A DNA stretch of 64,000 nucleotides from Lucinisca nassula (GCA_963580285.1 OY757025.1:117989900-118053899), one strand, 5' to 3'. Numbered from the stretch's first letter, positions 1 through 10,082 are shown. The notes: generated by a model not told the origin, from the letters alone. Numbers and translations are program-made.

Positions 1-120
1 AAACTTCAATTCAAACAAACAAGTTGCAACTAAGAATGGCAGTGTGGGTCAATTCAGGTTTGTTAATACACGTCAAATTTGCTCAATGAGGCGATTCTAA
101 CAAGTACCCACTACATGTAT

Positions 121-400
121 TATAGTAGAACTTTGATGGCTAGAACACCGATGGCTTGTTTACCATGGATGAGTCGAACCCGTTCTTGAGTATGCTGTGT
201 GTACTCATTAGAATCGCCTTGATGAGGCGATTCTAATGAGTACACACAACATACATTTTCAATAATAGAACACCGAAAGGATGTTTAAAAGTATCTGCTT
301 ATGCCTCCTGGCAGTAATCCTCAGTGGCTCGAACAACCCCTGTCTCGAACAGATTTTCGAGGTCCCAAAGGTGTTTGAGCCATTGAAGTTCCACTGTATA
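121..400. mobile_element. Tc1/mariner-like MITE, copy 1
   Basis: The ends are inverted: TAGTAGAACTTTGATGGC at the left and, read from the other strand, TACAGTGGAACTTCAATGGC at the right. The body carries a 60-bp palindrome (TGTGTACTCATTAGAATCGC and its complement, about 194-253). The TA-rich ends and the CAGT start fit the Tc1/mariner superfamily. It has no coding capacity. A near-identical copy lies at 893-1173 and an inverted one at 12478-12825. Confidence 0.7.
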
Positions 401-892
401 GAGAAATGAAGCATTTCTTGTTAGGGACATGTTGTGGGTACTTGTTGGACTCACCTCAGTGAGGTGATCCCAACAAGTACACACAACATCTTTTTATAGA
501 GAAATAAGGAAACATTTCTTGTTAGGAACATGTTGTGGGTACTTGTTGGACTCACCTCAGTGAGGTGATCCCAACAAGTACACACATCTTTTTATAGAGA
601 AATAAGGAAACATTTCTTGTTAGGAACATGTTGTGGGTACTTGTTGGACTCACCTCAGTGAGGTGATCCCAACAAGTACACACAACATCTTTTTATAGAG
701 AAATAAGGAAACATTTCTTGTTAGGAACATGTTGTGGGTACTTGTTGGAATCAGCTCAATGAGGCGATTCTAACAAGTACCCACTACATGTATTATAGAG
801 AAATGTGGAAACATTTCTTGTTAGGAACATGTTGTGGGTACTTGTTGGAATCAGCTCAATGAGGCGATTCTAACAAGTACCATCTACATGTA
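401..892. repeat. ~100-bp tandem array of palindromes, part 1
   Basis: Units start near 431, 532, 630, 731 and 831. Each unit holds a near-perfect dyad of about 55 bp (TGTTGTGGGTACTTGTTGGA ... TCCCAACAAGTACACACAAC) joined by a spacer that includes TATAGAGAAATAAGGAAACA. The centre of the dyad varies between copies (CTCAGTGAG, CTCAATGAG). Confidence 0.8.
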
Positions 893-1173
893 TTATAGTA
901 GAACTTCGATGGCTCGAACACCAATGGCTCGTTTACCATGGATGAGTCGAACCCGCTCTTGAGTATGCTGTGTGTACTCATTAGAATCGCCTCGATGAGG
1001 CGATTCTAATGAGTACACACAACATACATTTTCAATAATAGAACACCGAAAGGATGTTTAAAAGTATCTGCTTATGCCTCCTGGCAGTAATCCTCAGTGG
1101 CTCGAACAACCCCTGTCTCGAACAGATTTTCGAGGTCCCAAAGGTGTTCGAGCCATTGAGGTTCCACTGTATA
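893..1173. mobile_element. Tc1/mariner-like MITE, copy 2
   Basis: This is a 281-bp copy of the element at 121-400, with the same inverted ends (GTAGAACTTCGATGGCTC / GGAACCTCAATGGCTC) and the same central palindrome (about 966-1026). It splits the palindromic tandem array in two, so it inserted after the array formed or was amplified together with it. Confidence 0.7.
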
Positions 1174-1485
1174 GAGAAATGAAACATTTATTGTTAGGAA
1201 CATGTTGTGGGTACTTGTTGGACTCACCTCAGTGAGGTGATCCCAACAAGTACCCACAACCTGTCTTATAGGGAAATGAAGCATTTCTTGTTAGGAACAT
1301 GTTGTGGGTACTTGTTGGACTCCCCTCAATGAGACAATTCTAACAAGTACCCACTACATGTATTATAGAGAAATTAAGCATTTCTTGTTAGGAACATGTT
1401 GTGGGTACTTGTTGGACTCACCTCAGTGAGGTGATCCCAACAAGTACCCACAACATGTCTTATAGAGAAATAAGGAAAACTATCC
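1174..1485. repeat. ~100-bp tandem array of palindromes, part 2
   Basis: Three more units of the array, with dyads near 1203-1262, 1295-1353 and 1396-1456. Short open frames across this array are products of the repeat and not genes. Confidence 0.8.
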
Positions 1486-1571
1486 CAGAGTTATTCTCAT
1501 TACATCTCCTCATTTTGAGTAATGCAAGTACTTATTAGAATTGCCTAACAAGTACCCACAACTGGAATTTT

Positions 1572-1650
1572 CCAGAACTGGTGAAAATAATAGCAAAATT
1601 CACCATCAAATTCTCCCTAAAAATTTTGCTATTATTTTCACCAGTTCTGG
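1572..1650. repeat. Hairpin with 29-bp arms
   Basis: CCAGAACTGGTGAAAATAAT at the left is matched by ATTATTTTCACCAGTTCTGG at the right, with a loop of about 20 bases. A third, direct copy of the arm follows at 1643-1680. Confidence 0.7.
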
Positions 1651-2200
1651 TGAAAATAATACCAAAATTCGCCATCAAATTCTCACTAAAACATGTCCAT
1701 AAAGTATAAATTCACAAAAATGGCAACATTAATGGCACCATTATAAATGGCAGTGTTACATAAACATTTATCAATACATATAAATCATGCTCTCCTGTGA
1801 AAATCCATGTATTTCGAACAAGTATAAAATTGACACATTAAGTTGTATTACCATTCTCTCCTGTGAAAATATATCTAGCATATCTTTGTATGTCACAACA
1901 TGTCTTTTAATTTTTTTTCCCATTAAAACGCCAGCGGGTGGGGAGAAAGGTTAATGTTTATTTGGTCAATTTGCATTATAAGCAATCAGGTCATATTAAG
2001 CTCCTTGTTCCACAACCAAATGAAGACAGCACCAAAAACAAAAGTTTATGAACTCCGTAGATTCAAGTCACATTCGGAAAAAGCAACTGCACTGTTTTTA
2101 CAACTCCTTTATTTTCACTATTGCTAATATGAAGATGCCATTCAAACACTAAAAACGTTTATCCATTCTCGTCACACAAAAAAAATTCTGTTTGCGTCGG
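1651..2200. other. No gene seen
   Basis: AT-rich intergenic sequence. I see two short related stretches (CTCTCCTGTGAAAA at about 1791 and 1857) and nothing that reads as an exon on either strand. Confidence 0.5.
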
Positions 2201-2412
2201 TTAACCCTTTCAATGTCAATCACAACAGTTGTCGTCTGCTTGTTACTTTAAAAGCCATTGTAGCAAACTGTGTGGATCCAGATCAGGAGCAGGAGCAGTC
2301 TGATCTGGGTCCACACTGTTTGCCTCTATGCAAAAATATTTTTTTAAAAATTGCAAGAAGATTCAGCAGACGACAGAAACAGACGACATTTTTAAGGCAT
2401 CTTGAGGGTAAA
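2201..2412. mobile_element. MITE-C copy 1
   Basis: It starts TTAACCC and ends GAGGGTAA. CAACAGTTGTCGTCTGCT near the left end is mirrored by CAGCAGACGACAGAAACAGACGAC near the right end. The centre (2263-2324) is the shared CAAACxGTG palindrome with a decayed tip. A TTAA target suggests piggyBac-type mobilisation; this is inference from the ends only. Confidence 0.6.
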
Positions 2413-2658
2413 GACAAACAAGCACACCTTCAAGGGACATCACTCTGACTTCAAAGCAGAGTACCGTATTGATCCTAAGTATCGGGACAAACAGTGCAGA
2501 CTTAGATCAGACTGACATGGCACATCTGAAAATCTCATCTGCCCATTACTATAACATGCCTGTACAAGAAACTTAACTTTCTTGCACAAACATGTAACTG
2601 CCAAAAAAAATTGACAAAGCACAACTTACTAGGAAAGAAATGTTAACCTATGCAGAAC

Positions 2659-2882
2659 TTAACACATAAAATGCCAATCATGGCAATTGTCGTCTGCTTT
2701 GTCATCTGCCAGTTACTATAAAAGTCATTTTTGCAAACCATGTGGACCCAAATCAGACTGCTCCTCTAGGAGCAGTCTGATTTGGGTTCACACTGTTTGC
2801 CTGTACGCAAAAAATACTTCAGCAGACGACATAAGCAGACGACATTTTCACATGTAGTTTTTCTCGGTGTCTTAAGGGTTAA
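2659..2882. mobile_element. MITE-C copy 2
   Basis: It runs from TTAACAC to AAGGGTTAA with mirrored GTCGTCTGC / GCAGACGAC motifs. The central palindrome at 2733-2800 has the intact tip GACTGCTCC-TCTA-GGAGCAGTC. Confidence 0.65.
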
Positions 2883-3023
2883 AATTTCAGAGAAGGAAGA
2901 TTCTAAACACTTACTCTTGACACACAGCTCAGCCGAGCTTGAAATTTCCTGCTCATACATACCAAAAGGCCATTAGTTACTGGCATTTTTAACATTTATG
3001 AACAGGAAAAATATCAAACTCTG

Positions 3024-3236
3024 TTAACCCTTGTCCTGCTAATCCCGGATATGCCTTATCTTTGAAACAATGTAGATCCAGATCAGATGGCTTCTGACGA
3101 AGCCATCTGATCAGGATCTACATTGTTTGCCATTCAGATTTTGAACTTGTTGCAATAATTTGCATCAAGTAATCTGATTGGTTGATAATCGGTAGTGGGT
3201 GTGGCATATATAAATATTCAGCAGGACAAGGGTTAA
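3024..3236. mobile_element. MITE-A copy, intact ends
   Basis: Flanked by TTAA on both sides, with inverted ends CCCTTGTCCTGCT / CAGCAGGACAAGGG. Its palindrome (3063-3130) has the tip GATGGCTTC-TGAC-GAAGCCATC. A conserved arm with GGTGTGGC and TGATTGGTTGAT follows. TTAA duplication and CCC ends are piggyBac-superfamily hallmarks. Non-autonomous. Confidence 0.75.
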
Positions 3237-4018
3237 ATATGGACAAGCGCAAACTTGGTATTTATAAGCAAAACATAAGATATTTTTCTGAACAGGTACA
3301 AACTGGGTATTTATAAGCAACGGATAAGATTTCTTTTAAACCTTGGGGCGAGTGCGACAACTAGAAACCACTATTCCACTCAATTTTATAGAAGATACAT
3401 AAACAGTAAAATTTCTATATTAAGACCACCTTTGGAACTGTTCAAAAGTCGTCTTTAAGACCACTTTTGAACAGTCCCAAAGGTGGCCTCTGACCATAGG
3501 AGACTGTATGCAGAAAACACAAGGAATGGATAATTGCAGCCTACTAAATAGACTTTTCAAAGAAGAATTAGTCTTAATTTTAGGTGGTTGTAATAGCCGA
3601 ATTTTACTGTACTTGAGTCCTGAGACAAAAAACACAAAACAAAAAAAAAGACACTTATTCTCTTCACTGTATCACACTTTTCCACGGATACGAAACACAT
3701 TTCCTAACAACACAATTCGATGTTCCTGTTATGTAAAACACACTTTCCAAATCCACATATAATATAAAAATAGAACATTTCTGAACTTCTTCAAAATAGT
3801 CCTTGAGGCATTACGTTTTCTGACGTCCACTGACATAGAATACGCCTTTCTTTGAAACAACTAGCCGACAGAGAGTATGACAGAACAGTAAAGTGGAACT
3901 TCCATGATTTGAACACTATCTGATTTACCACAGCCGATTCTAACTTGTTTCCTAGTCCTAAAGGAATTCTTCTCAGTGGATAATTTAGGCAGATTTTTCT
4001 TATTCTATTTTGAAAACC
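3237..4018. other. No gene seen; one short dyad
   Basis: AT-rich sequence without convincing exons. At 3423-3482 GACCACCTTTGGAACTGTTC is mirrored by GAACAGTCCCAAAGGTGG, a hairpin of about 60 bp. The short open frames overlap each other on opposite strands and lack splice or codon support. Confidence 0.5.
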
Positions 4019-4083
4019 TATGCTGTGTGTACTCATTAGAATCGCCTCGATGAGGCGATTCTAATGAGTGCATACAACATACA
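4019..4083. repeat. Palindrome, TGTGTACTCATTAGAATCGC type
   Basis: Almost perfect dyad identical in design to the core of the Tc1-like MITEs at 121, 893 and 12478, here with more decayed flanks. Confidence 0.7.
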
Positions 4084-4155
4084 TTTTATTAGAACATCGA
4101 AAAGCTATTCATAAATTATTCCCAATGAGTCTCCTGACCAGCCGCTTTGATTGCA

Positions 4156-4392
4156 GTAATGATCCTAAGTACATGTAATGGAACTATAGATCTAAGCAAA
4201 CACTGCAGACCCAGATCAGACTGCTCCTGAAGGAGCAGTCTGATCAGGTCCTACACTGTTTGCCAATCTGTCTGCACCTTTTTGGACTCCTTGCTGGATA
4301 TCAGACAATTTTGTCAAAATTTTAAGAGACTTACACCAAGCCCCGAAGGTGTCCGAGTTTTTAGCATTTTTACGGTAACCCTCAACAGCTCC
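4156..4392 (+). mobile_element. MITE-D copy 1
   Basis: It contains the family landmarks in order: TGATCCTAAGT, the palindrome (4196-4263, tip GACTGCTCC-TGAA-GGAGCAGTC), TGGACTCCTTGCTGGAT, and AAGGTGTCCGA followed by TTTTTACGGTA. The ends TACAGTAA / TACCGTAA (complement) are weakly inverted. It lies about 70 bp beyond the likely poly(A) signal of the receptor gene. Confidence 0.6.
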
Positions 4393-4480
4393 AACTAACT
4401 TTGTCTAGAACAAATTTTCCTAGTCTTATAAAATGTGTTCAAACCATTACGGACTGACTGCAGTAGTTTTTCAAACTGGT

Positions 4481-4486
4481 TTTATT
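4481..4486 (-). promoter_or_regulatory. Candidate poly(A) signal AATAAA
   Basis: TTTATT on the plus strand reads AATAAA on the gene strand, about 135 bases after the stop codon of the receptor gene. It gives a short 3' UTR ending near 4460. No other AATAAA lies closer. Confidence 0.45.
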
Positions 4487-4619
4487 AGTCACTATCCACG
4501 TAGTAACTTCGATGGCGTGGAAGAGTGCTATCATTGCAGTGGTTTTCCAAGTGACCTTCAAAATTATCTGTGTGACCTTGAGACTGACCTTGACCTTCCC
4601 CCGCACCCTGGCGTCATAG

Positions 4620-4993
4620 TCATACTGATGTTGACTTATATTGTTGTTCCTCCTCTTTCTGGCAACAAAGAGCTATCGCTATGGCAACCAAACCTGCTAG
4701 AAGTATACCACCAGCAACTGAGCCCACGATAATATACACCGTCCACACACTCATACCCTTGGAACCAGTCACTGTGTGAGTCGTAGCATTACCAGAACGT
4801 TTATCACTATCGTACTTATTATTATCCTCCATATTGTCTGTTTCGTTAGGCTCGTAAGGCTGGACTGGTTCCAAGCCAGTATCGTACGGCTGGTAACCAT
4901 CATTACCAGTGATTCGAGTATCACTTGTATCATACCAATGTGTATTGGAATTCCTATCATACTCATTATTTCTACCAGTATCATCGGGTATGT
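4620..4993 (-). CDS. FGFRL1: FGFRL1-like receptor, last exon: transmembrane helix and tail
   Basis: Terminal exon, 374 nt, after the acceptor TTTCAG at 5000-4994. It supplies the last two bases of a Tyr codon and then 123 residues. The first ~75 residues are acidic and rich in Asn, Asp, Thr and Tyr (ITGNDGYQPYDTG, EPNETDN) with several N-x-T/S sites, so probably an extracellular juxtamembrane stem. A single hydrophobic helix follows (about protein residues 458-484, with GSVAGGILLAG, a GxxxG-like small-residue patch). The cytoplasmic tail is only 15 residues: CC, then QKEEEQQYK, ending STSV. T at position -2 and V at 0 make a class I PDZ ligand. Vertebrate FGFRL1 has a tail of about 100 residues; this one is much shorter. 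There is no kinase sequence. The stop is TGA at 4622-4620. Confidence 0.88.
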
Positions 4994-5302
4994 CTGAAAG
5001 ATGTAGATACATAGTTTGAAAATTATGATACATGTAAGTTTGTGTGCTGTGTTCGATAAGAAATAACGTAAGTCGTCTTGAAAATGTTTTCCTTATGCAT
5101 GTGACAAACAAACTTTTGCTCCCCCATCAACCAAATTTAGCTATACAAAAGCTCTTAAAATGCTGTGTCAAAGTCATTTCCGCAGACCAATCAAGTGAAT
5201 TCTTGTGCAAATTCATAATAGAGAATGCAATGAAAATGATGGACCCACAAAAAACAATGTGTTTTCGTTATTGCATAGAGGGTCCAGAAAATACAACCTT
5301 TT

Positions 5303-5369
5303 CAAATAGTGTTGACCCAGATCAGATGCCACAAAATGTGGCATCTGATCAAGGTCTACACAGTTTGCT
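5303..5369. repeat. Shared palindrome, tip AGATGCCACA/TGTGGCATCT
   Basis: Isolated copy of the ~65-bp palindrome in the last intron of the receptor gene; arms CAAATAGTGTTGACCCAGATC and GATCAAGGTCTACACAGTTTG. No clear host-element ends around it. Confidence 0.65.
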
Positions 5370-5689
5370 GAAAGTACAGAACTCTAGATGCAGGATGATT
5401 TTCCCAGCCTACACTTGAGAAGCCAGTGCTTTGAATTCAATTGGTTTCTTTTTTGGGCATTAAGGCATTTTTTTTTATAAAAGTACATGTATATATAGTT
5501 ACACTTCAATTACACTAATACCTTAAGGAACATGAAAATGTGTTTGAGCTAGGGGTAGCATGAATGAATGAGGTTAAAGCATAGTCCAAGGTCGTGACAG
5601 AATAGGGACCACTGAAGGATATCTTAACAATCTTCTATAAATAATGGTATGTTATGTGCACTCGACTCGCCTCACTGAGGTGATTACCA

Positions 5690-5905
5690 TAATGATCATA
5701 AGCATTGGGACACACAGGCCTAAGCAAACAGTGCACCCAGATCCGACTGCTCCTGAAGGAGCAGTATGATCTGGGTCTACACTGTTTGCCAGTTCATCTG
5801 CAGAGACTTGTATGTCTCCTTGTTGGATTGTAATATTTTTTTTTTATTTTATGAGAATGACAGTAAGTCCTAAAGGTGTCCAAATTTTTAGGATTTTTTA
5901 TGGTA
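5690..5905 (+). mobile_element. MITE-D copy 2
   Basis: Starts at GATCATAAGCATTGGGACAC and ends near TTTTTTATGGTATAA. Palindrome at 5724-5790 with the tip ACTGCTCC-TGAA-GGAGCAGT. Confidence 0.6.
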
Positions 5906-5942
5906 TAATGAGAACACACAACATAGCTCAGGAAAACCTCTT

Positions 5943-6256
5943 TTAACCCTTAAGTTGCCATGAAAAACTGGATCGAAAAATGTTGTCTGCTTATGTTGTC
6001 TGCTGCATTTTCTTGCAAACTTTTCAAACAGAGTGAGTGTTTGAGTTAAGTTACCAACAGTTAAGGTACCTCGGTTTTAAGACTCATTCGAAAGTCTAAT
6101 TTTTCAAACAGAATTTTGCATACAGACAATCAGTGTGGACTCGGATGAGACTGCTCCTAGCAGTCTGATCTTGGCCCACACTGTTTGCAAAAATGACTTT
6201 TAAAGTTACCAGCAGAGGTCAAAGGAGACAACAATTGTTGTGATTGACATGTTATG
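5943..6256. mobile_element. MITE-C copy 3, expanded
   Basis: Begins TTAACCCTTAAGTTGCC, carries TGTTGTCTGC twice, and ends with ACAACAATTGTTGTGATTG. The palindrome (6121-6189) has lost part of one apical arm. It is about 90 bp longer than the other copies. Confidence 0.5.
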
Positions 6257-6327
6257 GGATACACATATCCATGTATATCTGGAGCTAGGGGAAGAGCTCT
6301 ATAGGGACTGAAGAGTGAGTTCAACTA

Positions 6328-6425
6328 AGCCATGGTAAAGTTTGAATTAGCCATGGTAAAGTTTGAATTAGCCGTGGTAAAGTTTGAATTAGCCATGGTA
6401 AACTTTGAATTAGCCATGGTTAACC
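6328..6425. repeat. 22-bp minisatellite, ~4.5 copies
   Basis: Head-to-tail GCCATGGTAAAGTTTGAATTA units just downstream of the D3/stalk exon of the receptor gene, in the intron. Confidence 0.85.
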
Positions 6426-6494
6426 AGTTATCCATGTTTGAGTTATAGAAGTTTTACAGTTCTTTACAACATTTATACCATAAATTGTACTCAC

Positions 6495-7026
6495 ATGGTC
6501 CATAAACATCATAGTGGGGCGCCTCTGTTTCAGTTTCTAAATCGTTTCCATAGATATCTTCATATCTAATCTTTGTTTCATCTTTATCTTTGTTCTTATT
6601 CTTCTTTTTCTTCTTCTTTTTGTCTTTCTTCTTCTTTTTATCTTTTTTCTTATTTTTCTTCTTTGGTTTTGGGGTTGGAGGTTGGAAAAAGTAGTCTTCT
6701 GTTGTTGTCATTTCTGTTGTAGTAGTAGTTGAGGGTGAAGTAGTTGTCGTACTTGTCGTTGTACTTGGCGTTGTTGTTGTTGGTGTAGTAGTAGTAGAAG
6801 TGGTGGTGGTCGGAGTAGTAGTAGTGGTAGTAGATGTGGTGGTAGCAGTAGTTGTTGTAGTTGTGGTCGACGTAGTGCTTGTAGTTGGTTTGAGGACAGA
6901 TAAATACATGTGTTGATATTTTGATCCGAATTCATTGCCAACAAGACAAGTATACTGGCCAGCATTTGCAATGGTGACATCAGGAACCATCAATATTTCA
7001 GGGTTGTCTTCTTGACTTTCAAGAAA
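6495..7026 (-). CDS. FGFRL1: FGFRL1-like receptor, exon with second half of D3 and the Thr/Lys stalk
   Basis: 532-nt exon between acceptor CATTTTAG (just above 7026) and donor T|GTGAGT (6494-6489). Phase 0 at the start, phase 1 at the end; the split codon makes Tyr with the next exon. It encodes the C-terminal half of Ig domain D3, with VTIANAGQYTC holding the second conserved Cys (residue 225). Asn replaces the usual Asp of the D-x-G-x-Y-x-C motif. YLSVLKP follows and ends the domain. Then come about 64 residues of almost pure Thr with some Ser and Pro (246-309), a typical substrate for O-glycosylation, so a stiff mucin-like stalk. After EDYFFQPPTPKP comes a run of about 36 residues, mostly Lys (~315-350), and an acidic segment. 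The Thr and Lys tracts are coded by simple ACN and AAR codon runs, so their length may vary between individuals. Confidence 0.88.
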
Positions 7027-7198
7027 CTAAAATGAAAGAAAAACAGCATGACTTTGGTTAGAATACAGAAATATAAACTTGGACCTTTCTTTTCTTTCTA
7101 TGTATACTGCAACACCCCCTCACGAGGATTACATGCAGGTGTACACTACATACACTCCAGGTTTGCAGGATGAAAGCCTACTGCGGACACAAAACAAA

Positions 7199-7402
7199 TA
7201 CAGTAATGGTCCTAAGTATTGGGACAGACAGGCCTAAGCAAACAGTGCAGACCCAGATCAGACTGCTCCTTCAGGAGGAGTCTGATCAGGGTTTACTCTG
7301 TTTGCCGTTCCATCTGCACCGTTTCGACTCCTTGCTGGATCATGACTTTTAGGAGAACTGCAGCAAGTTCTCAAGGTGTCCAAATGTTTAAGATTTTACG
7401 GT
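7199..7402 (+). mobile_element. MITE-D copy 3
   Basis: Ends TACAGTAATGGTCCTAAG and TTTTACGGTACA; palindrome 7238-7306 with a one-base mismatch at the tip (GACTGCTCC-TTCA-GGAGGAGTC). Confidence 0.65.
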
Positions 7403-7739
7403 ACAGACCTAGTTATTATTGACCCATATTGGTGCCCTAACATTTATATTTTATAAAGAATTTGCCACTGTAAAGAATCCCAAAATGTACCCTGTTGCCT
7501 TGACACTAGTCCCAGTAAGAGCTGATTCACAGTAAATAAAGAAATTCTGGAAATGTTGGACTTCAATAAACAGTTTGCTATTAAAAAACAACCAGAAATT
7601 CAACTTCGGTGAAGTTGATGTCGCACCTGCTCCCCACCTGCCCAACACAAAAATTAAAAGTTTATTTAAGGCAGAAGAGATGAATATTGGGCTTTGAGAA
7701 GAATCCATAGACTATATATGTGGGGTAAAAAACTGACTA

Positions 7740-9110
7740 ATTTCACAATGTGATAAAATGAACTAAAATGATCCAAGAATTATATCCAAAGCATATGAAC
7801 ATCCTCAAAATGATTAGTATAAAACTGTAAGAGTTGCAATGACAAGGTACCTATCATATATCAATTGAAGGTTAAAAATGACTAAGTTCACAATGTGGAA
7901 AAAGCGATAAAAATTAATCCGAAGTTAAAGTCCAAACCACATGCACATCCTCATACCATAGCAAAAACACACACAAAGTTTCAAAATGATCAATTTAAAA
8001 CTGTAAGAGGAGTTGCGATGACAAGAGGTACCTATTGTATATCAACTAAAGCATAAAAAATGGCTAAGTTCATAATGTGCAAAAAGTGAAAAAATATTTT
8101 CTGAGAATTATGTCCAAACCACATGCACATCCTCAAACCATGGCGAAAGCACACGCAAAGTTTCAAAATGATTGGTATAAAACTGTAAGAGGAGTTGCGA
8201 TGACAAGAGGTACCTATTGTATATCAACTAAAGCATAAAAAATGGCTAAGTTCATAATGTGCAAAAAGTGAAAAAAAAAAATTCTGAGAATTATGTTGGA
8301 AGCACATGCATATCCTCAAACCATGGGGAATGCACACGCAAAGTTTCAAAATGATTGGTATAAAACTGTAGGAGGAGTTGCGATGACAAGAGGTACCTAT
8401 CATATATCAATTGTAGGTTAAAAATGACTAAGTTCACAATATGGAAAAAGTGACAAAAAATGATTCGAAGATTAAGTCCAAACCACATGCGCATCCTCAT
8501 ACCATGCCGAAAGCACATACAACAAAAATTGATTCGAAGATTAAGTCCAAACCACATGCGCATCCTCATACCATGGCGAAAGCACATGCAAAGTTTCCAA
8601 ATGATCGGTCTAAAAGTGTAGGAGGAGTTGGGATGACAAGACATCCAGTGTAAAATGTTGACGGACGGACGGACGGACGAACGGACGCACATTCTCACGG
8701 AATTATACTTATGTGGCTATTTTTGGCAGGATTGATACTTAAGTGGCTACTTTTAGCCACAGAAAAGAAGTATTTTCGGTGTCTAACGGAATAAATCCCA
8801 TAGACTTACATTGATTCTGTCCATTTACATAGCCACCTAACTATACATTTGTTGGTGCGGACAAACGGACGTTCTCACGGATGTATACTTATGTGGCTAT
8901 TTTTGGCAGGATTGATACTTAAGTGGCTACTTTTAGCCACAGAAAAGAAGTATTTTCGGTGTCTAACGGAATAAATCCCATAGACTTACATTGATTCTGT
9001 CCATTTACATAGCCACCTAACTATACATTTGTTGGTGCGGACAAACGGACGAACGGACGGACGGAAACTTGCACGCCTATGTCTTCCTGCTAAAGCAGGT
9101 GCGACAAAAA
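7740..9110. mobile_element. Pearl-like element: ~182-bp tandem core plus GGAC microsatellite, then a 180-bp repeat x2
   Basis: The tandem core (about 7800-8640) has a period near 182 (GGTACCTAT at 7847, 8028, 8209, 8392), with CCAAACCACATGC and GTTGCGATGACAAGAGG in each unit. It ends in a (GGAC)n-type microsatellite at 8661-8685. Next, 8701-8880 and 8881-9060 are near-identical 180-bp copies (GTGGCTATTTTTGGCAGG ...), again closed by ACGGACGGACGG (9049-9065). Pearl elements of bivalves combine a tandem core with an ACGG microsatellite. No transposase is present. Confidence 0.65.
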
Positions 9111-9189
9111 TCAGACTTCAAAAAACACTTTGGTATTAAAAACAACTGTGACAATTATTGCAGGGAAACAAGGCCTGGGGTATTTTTTC

Positions 9190-9662
9190 AGGTGAACAAA
9201 CTAGAGCTGCCGCCTAACGGGCGCCAATTATACCCCCGCTACCGACAAATTTTTACAAGTATTTGACCTTGAGGAAGGTCAACGTAAAGGTCAAGGTCAG
9301 GTTTGTGTATATCAATCTTAAGTACTAGTGGCAAGGTGTGTGGTGTGTGAATATTAAAGAAATCGGTCAAAGAATAAGGAAGTTATGAGCAATGTTAAAG
9401 TTTTTTGTAACGGACCGACGACAGACAAATTTTTACAAGTATTTGACCTTGAGGAAGGTCAACGTAAAGGTCAAGGTCAGGTTTGTGTATATCAATCTTA
9501 AGTACTAGTGGCAAGGTGTGTGGTGTGTGAATATTAAAGAAATCGGTCAAAGAATAAGGAAGTTATGAGCAATGTTAAAGTTTTTTGTAACGGACCGACG
9601 ACAGACGACGACAAGCTGACTCCTATATACCCCCTTCAAACTTCGTTTGCGGGGGTATAATA
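9190..9662. mobile_element. Repeat element with exact 180-bp duplication
   Basis: 9246-9425 and 9426-9605 repeat each other with almost no differences (TTTTTACAAGTATTTGACC, TTGTAACGGACCGACGACAG). The segment starts CCAATTATACCCCCGC and ends in a stem TATACCCCC...GGGGGTATA (9627-9659). The perfect duplicate suggests recent unequal exchange. Confidence 0.65.
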
Positions 9663-9715
9663 AACCAACTATTGCATTTTCCTGTTTGATTCTCTCTAAA
9701 CTGTGTCCGTATGAA

Positions 9716-9776
9716 GAGGTCTACTCTTAAAAGAAAGAATTTGCTCCTCAGGAGCAAATTCTTTTAGAGTAGACCA
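9716..9776. repeat. Hairpin with ~28-bp arms
   Basis: GGTCTACTCTTAAAAGAAAG...CTCC is mirrored by GGAGCAAATTC...AGTAGACC, with a loop of only about two bases. Located 140 bp downstream of the D3 first-half exon, in the intron. Confidence 0.7.
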
Positions 9777-9921
9777 AGCTACAAATTCTTTCCTTTAAGA
9801 GCAGACCCCTACTGGCAAGGGAGATAAATGTTTTTGAAGGAATTGCCTCCCCAAACGATGTTTTGATTCTCCTTAATTATCTCAGTACTTGTCATCTAGA
9901 GCAGTGAATGTCTTCTCTTAC

Positions 9922-10082
9922 CATATGTCTAGGTACACCGCCAAACTGATCTTCGGGAGGAATACGAAGCCACTGTATTCTCGCTGTTCTATCATTGGTT
10001 ACTATACAGAAGAACTTCGCTGTTTCTCCCTCATACACTGTCTGATTGGCTGATACATTGGTCTCTAAGGGCCACACTTTTT
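9922..10082 (-). CDS. FGFRL1: FGFRL1-like receptor, exon with first half of Ig domain D3
   Basis: 161-nt exon between acceptor AATTTCAG (just above 10082) and donor ATG|GTAAGA (9921-9916). It enters in phase 1 and leaves in phase 0. It encodes residues 145-198. The strand with the first conserved Cys is FFCIVTND (Cys170), and the conserved Trp is in ARIQWLR (Trp182). The N-terminal part NVSANQTVYEG closely follows the ANQT...G segment that opens D3 of FGF receptors, and IQWL is a hallmark of the same domain. Two N-glycosylation sites (N-V-S at 153, N-Q-T at 157) sit in front of the domain. The usual FGFR arrangement of D3 split over two exons is kept. Confidence 0.88.

Noticed and set aside
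299..1284. Minus-strand frames ending DLENLFETGVVRATEDYC
   Set aside because: These are the right halves of the Tc1-like MITEs at 121 and 893; the same reading occurs in both copies with the repeat.
401..1485. CRISPR-like array (regular dyad repeats with spacers)
   Set aside because: The spacers are also repeated, the genome is eukaryotic, and there are no cas genes.
5044..5418. Plus-strand frame of 124 codons
   Set aside because: Starts antisense to the intron/last exon of the receptor and runs through the shared palindrome; no splice sites.
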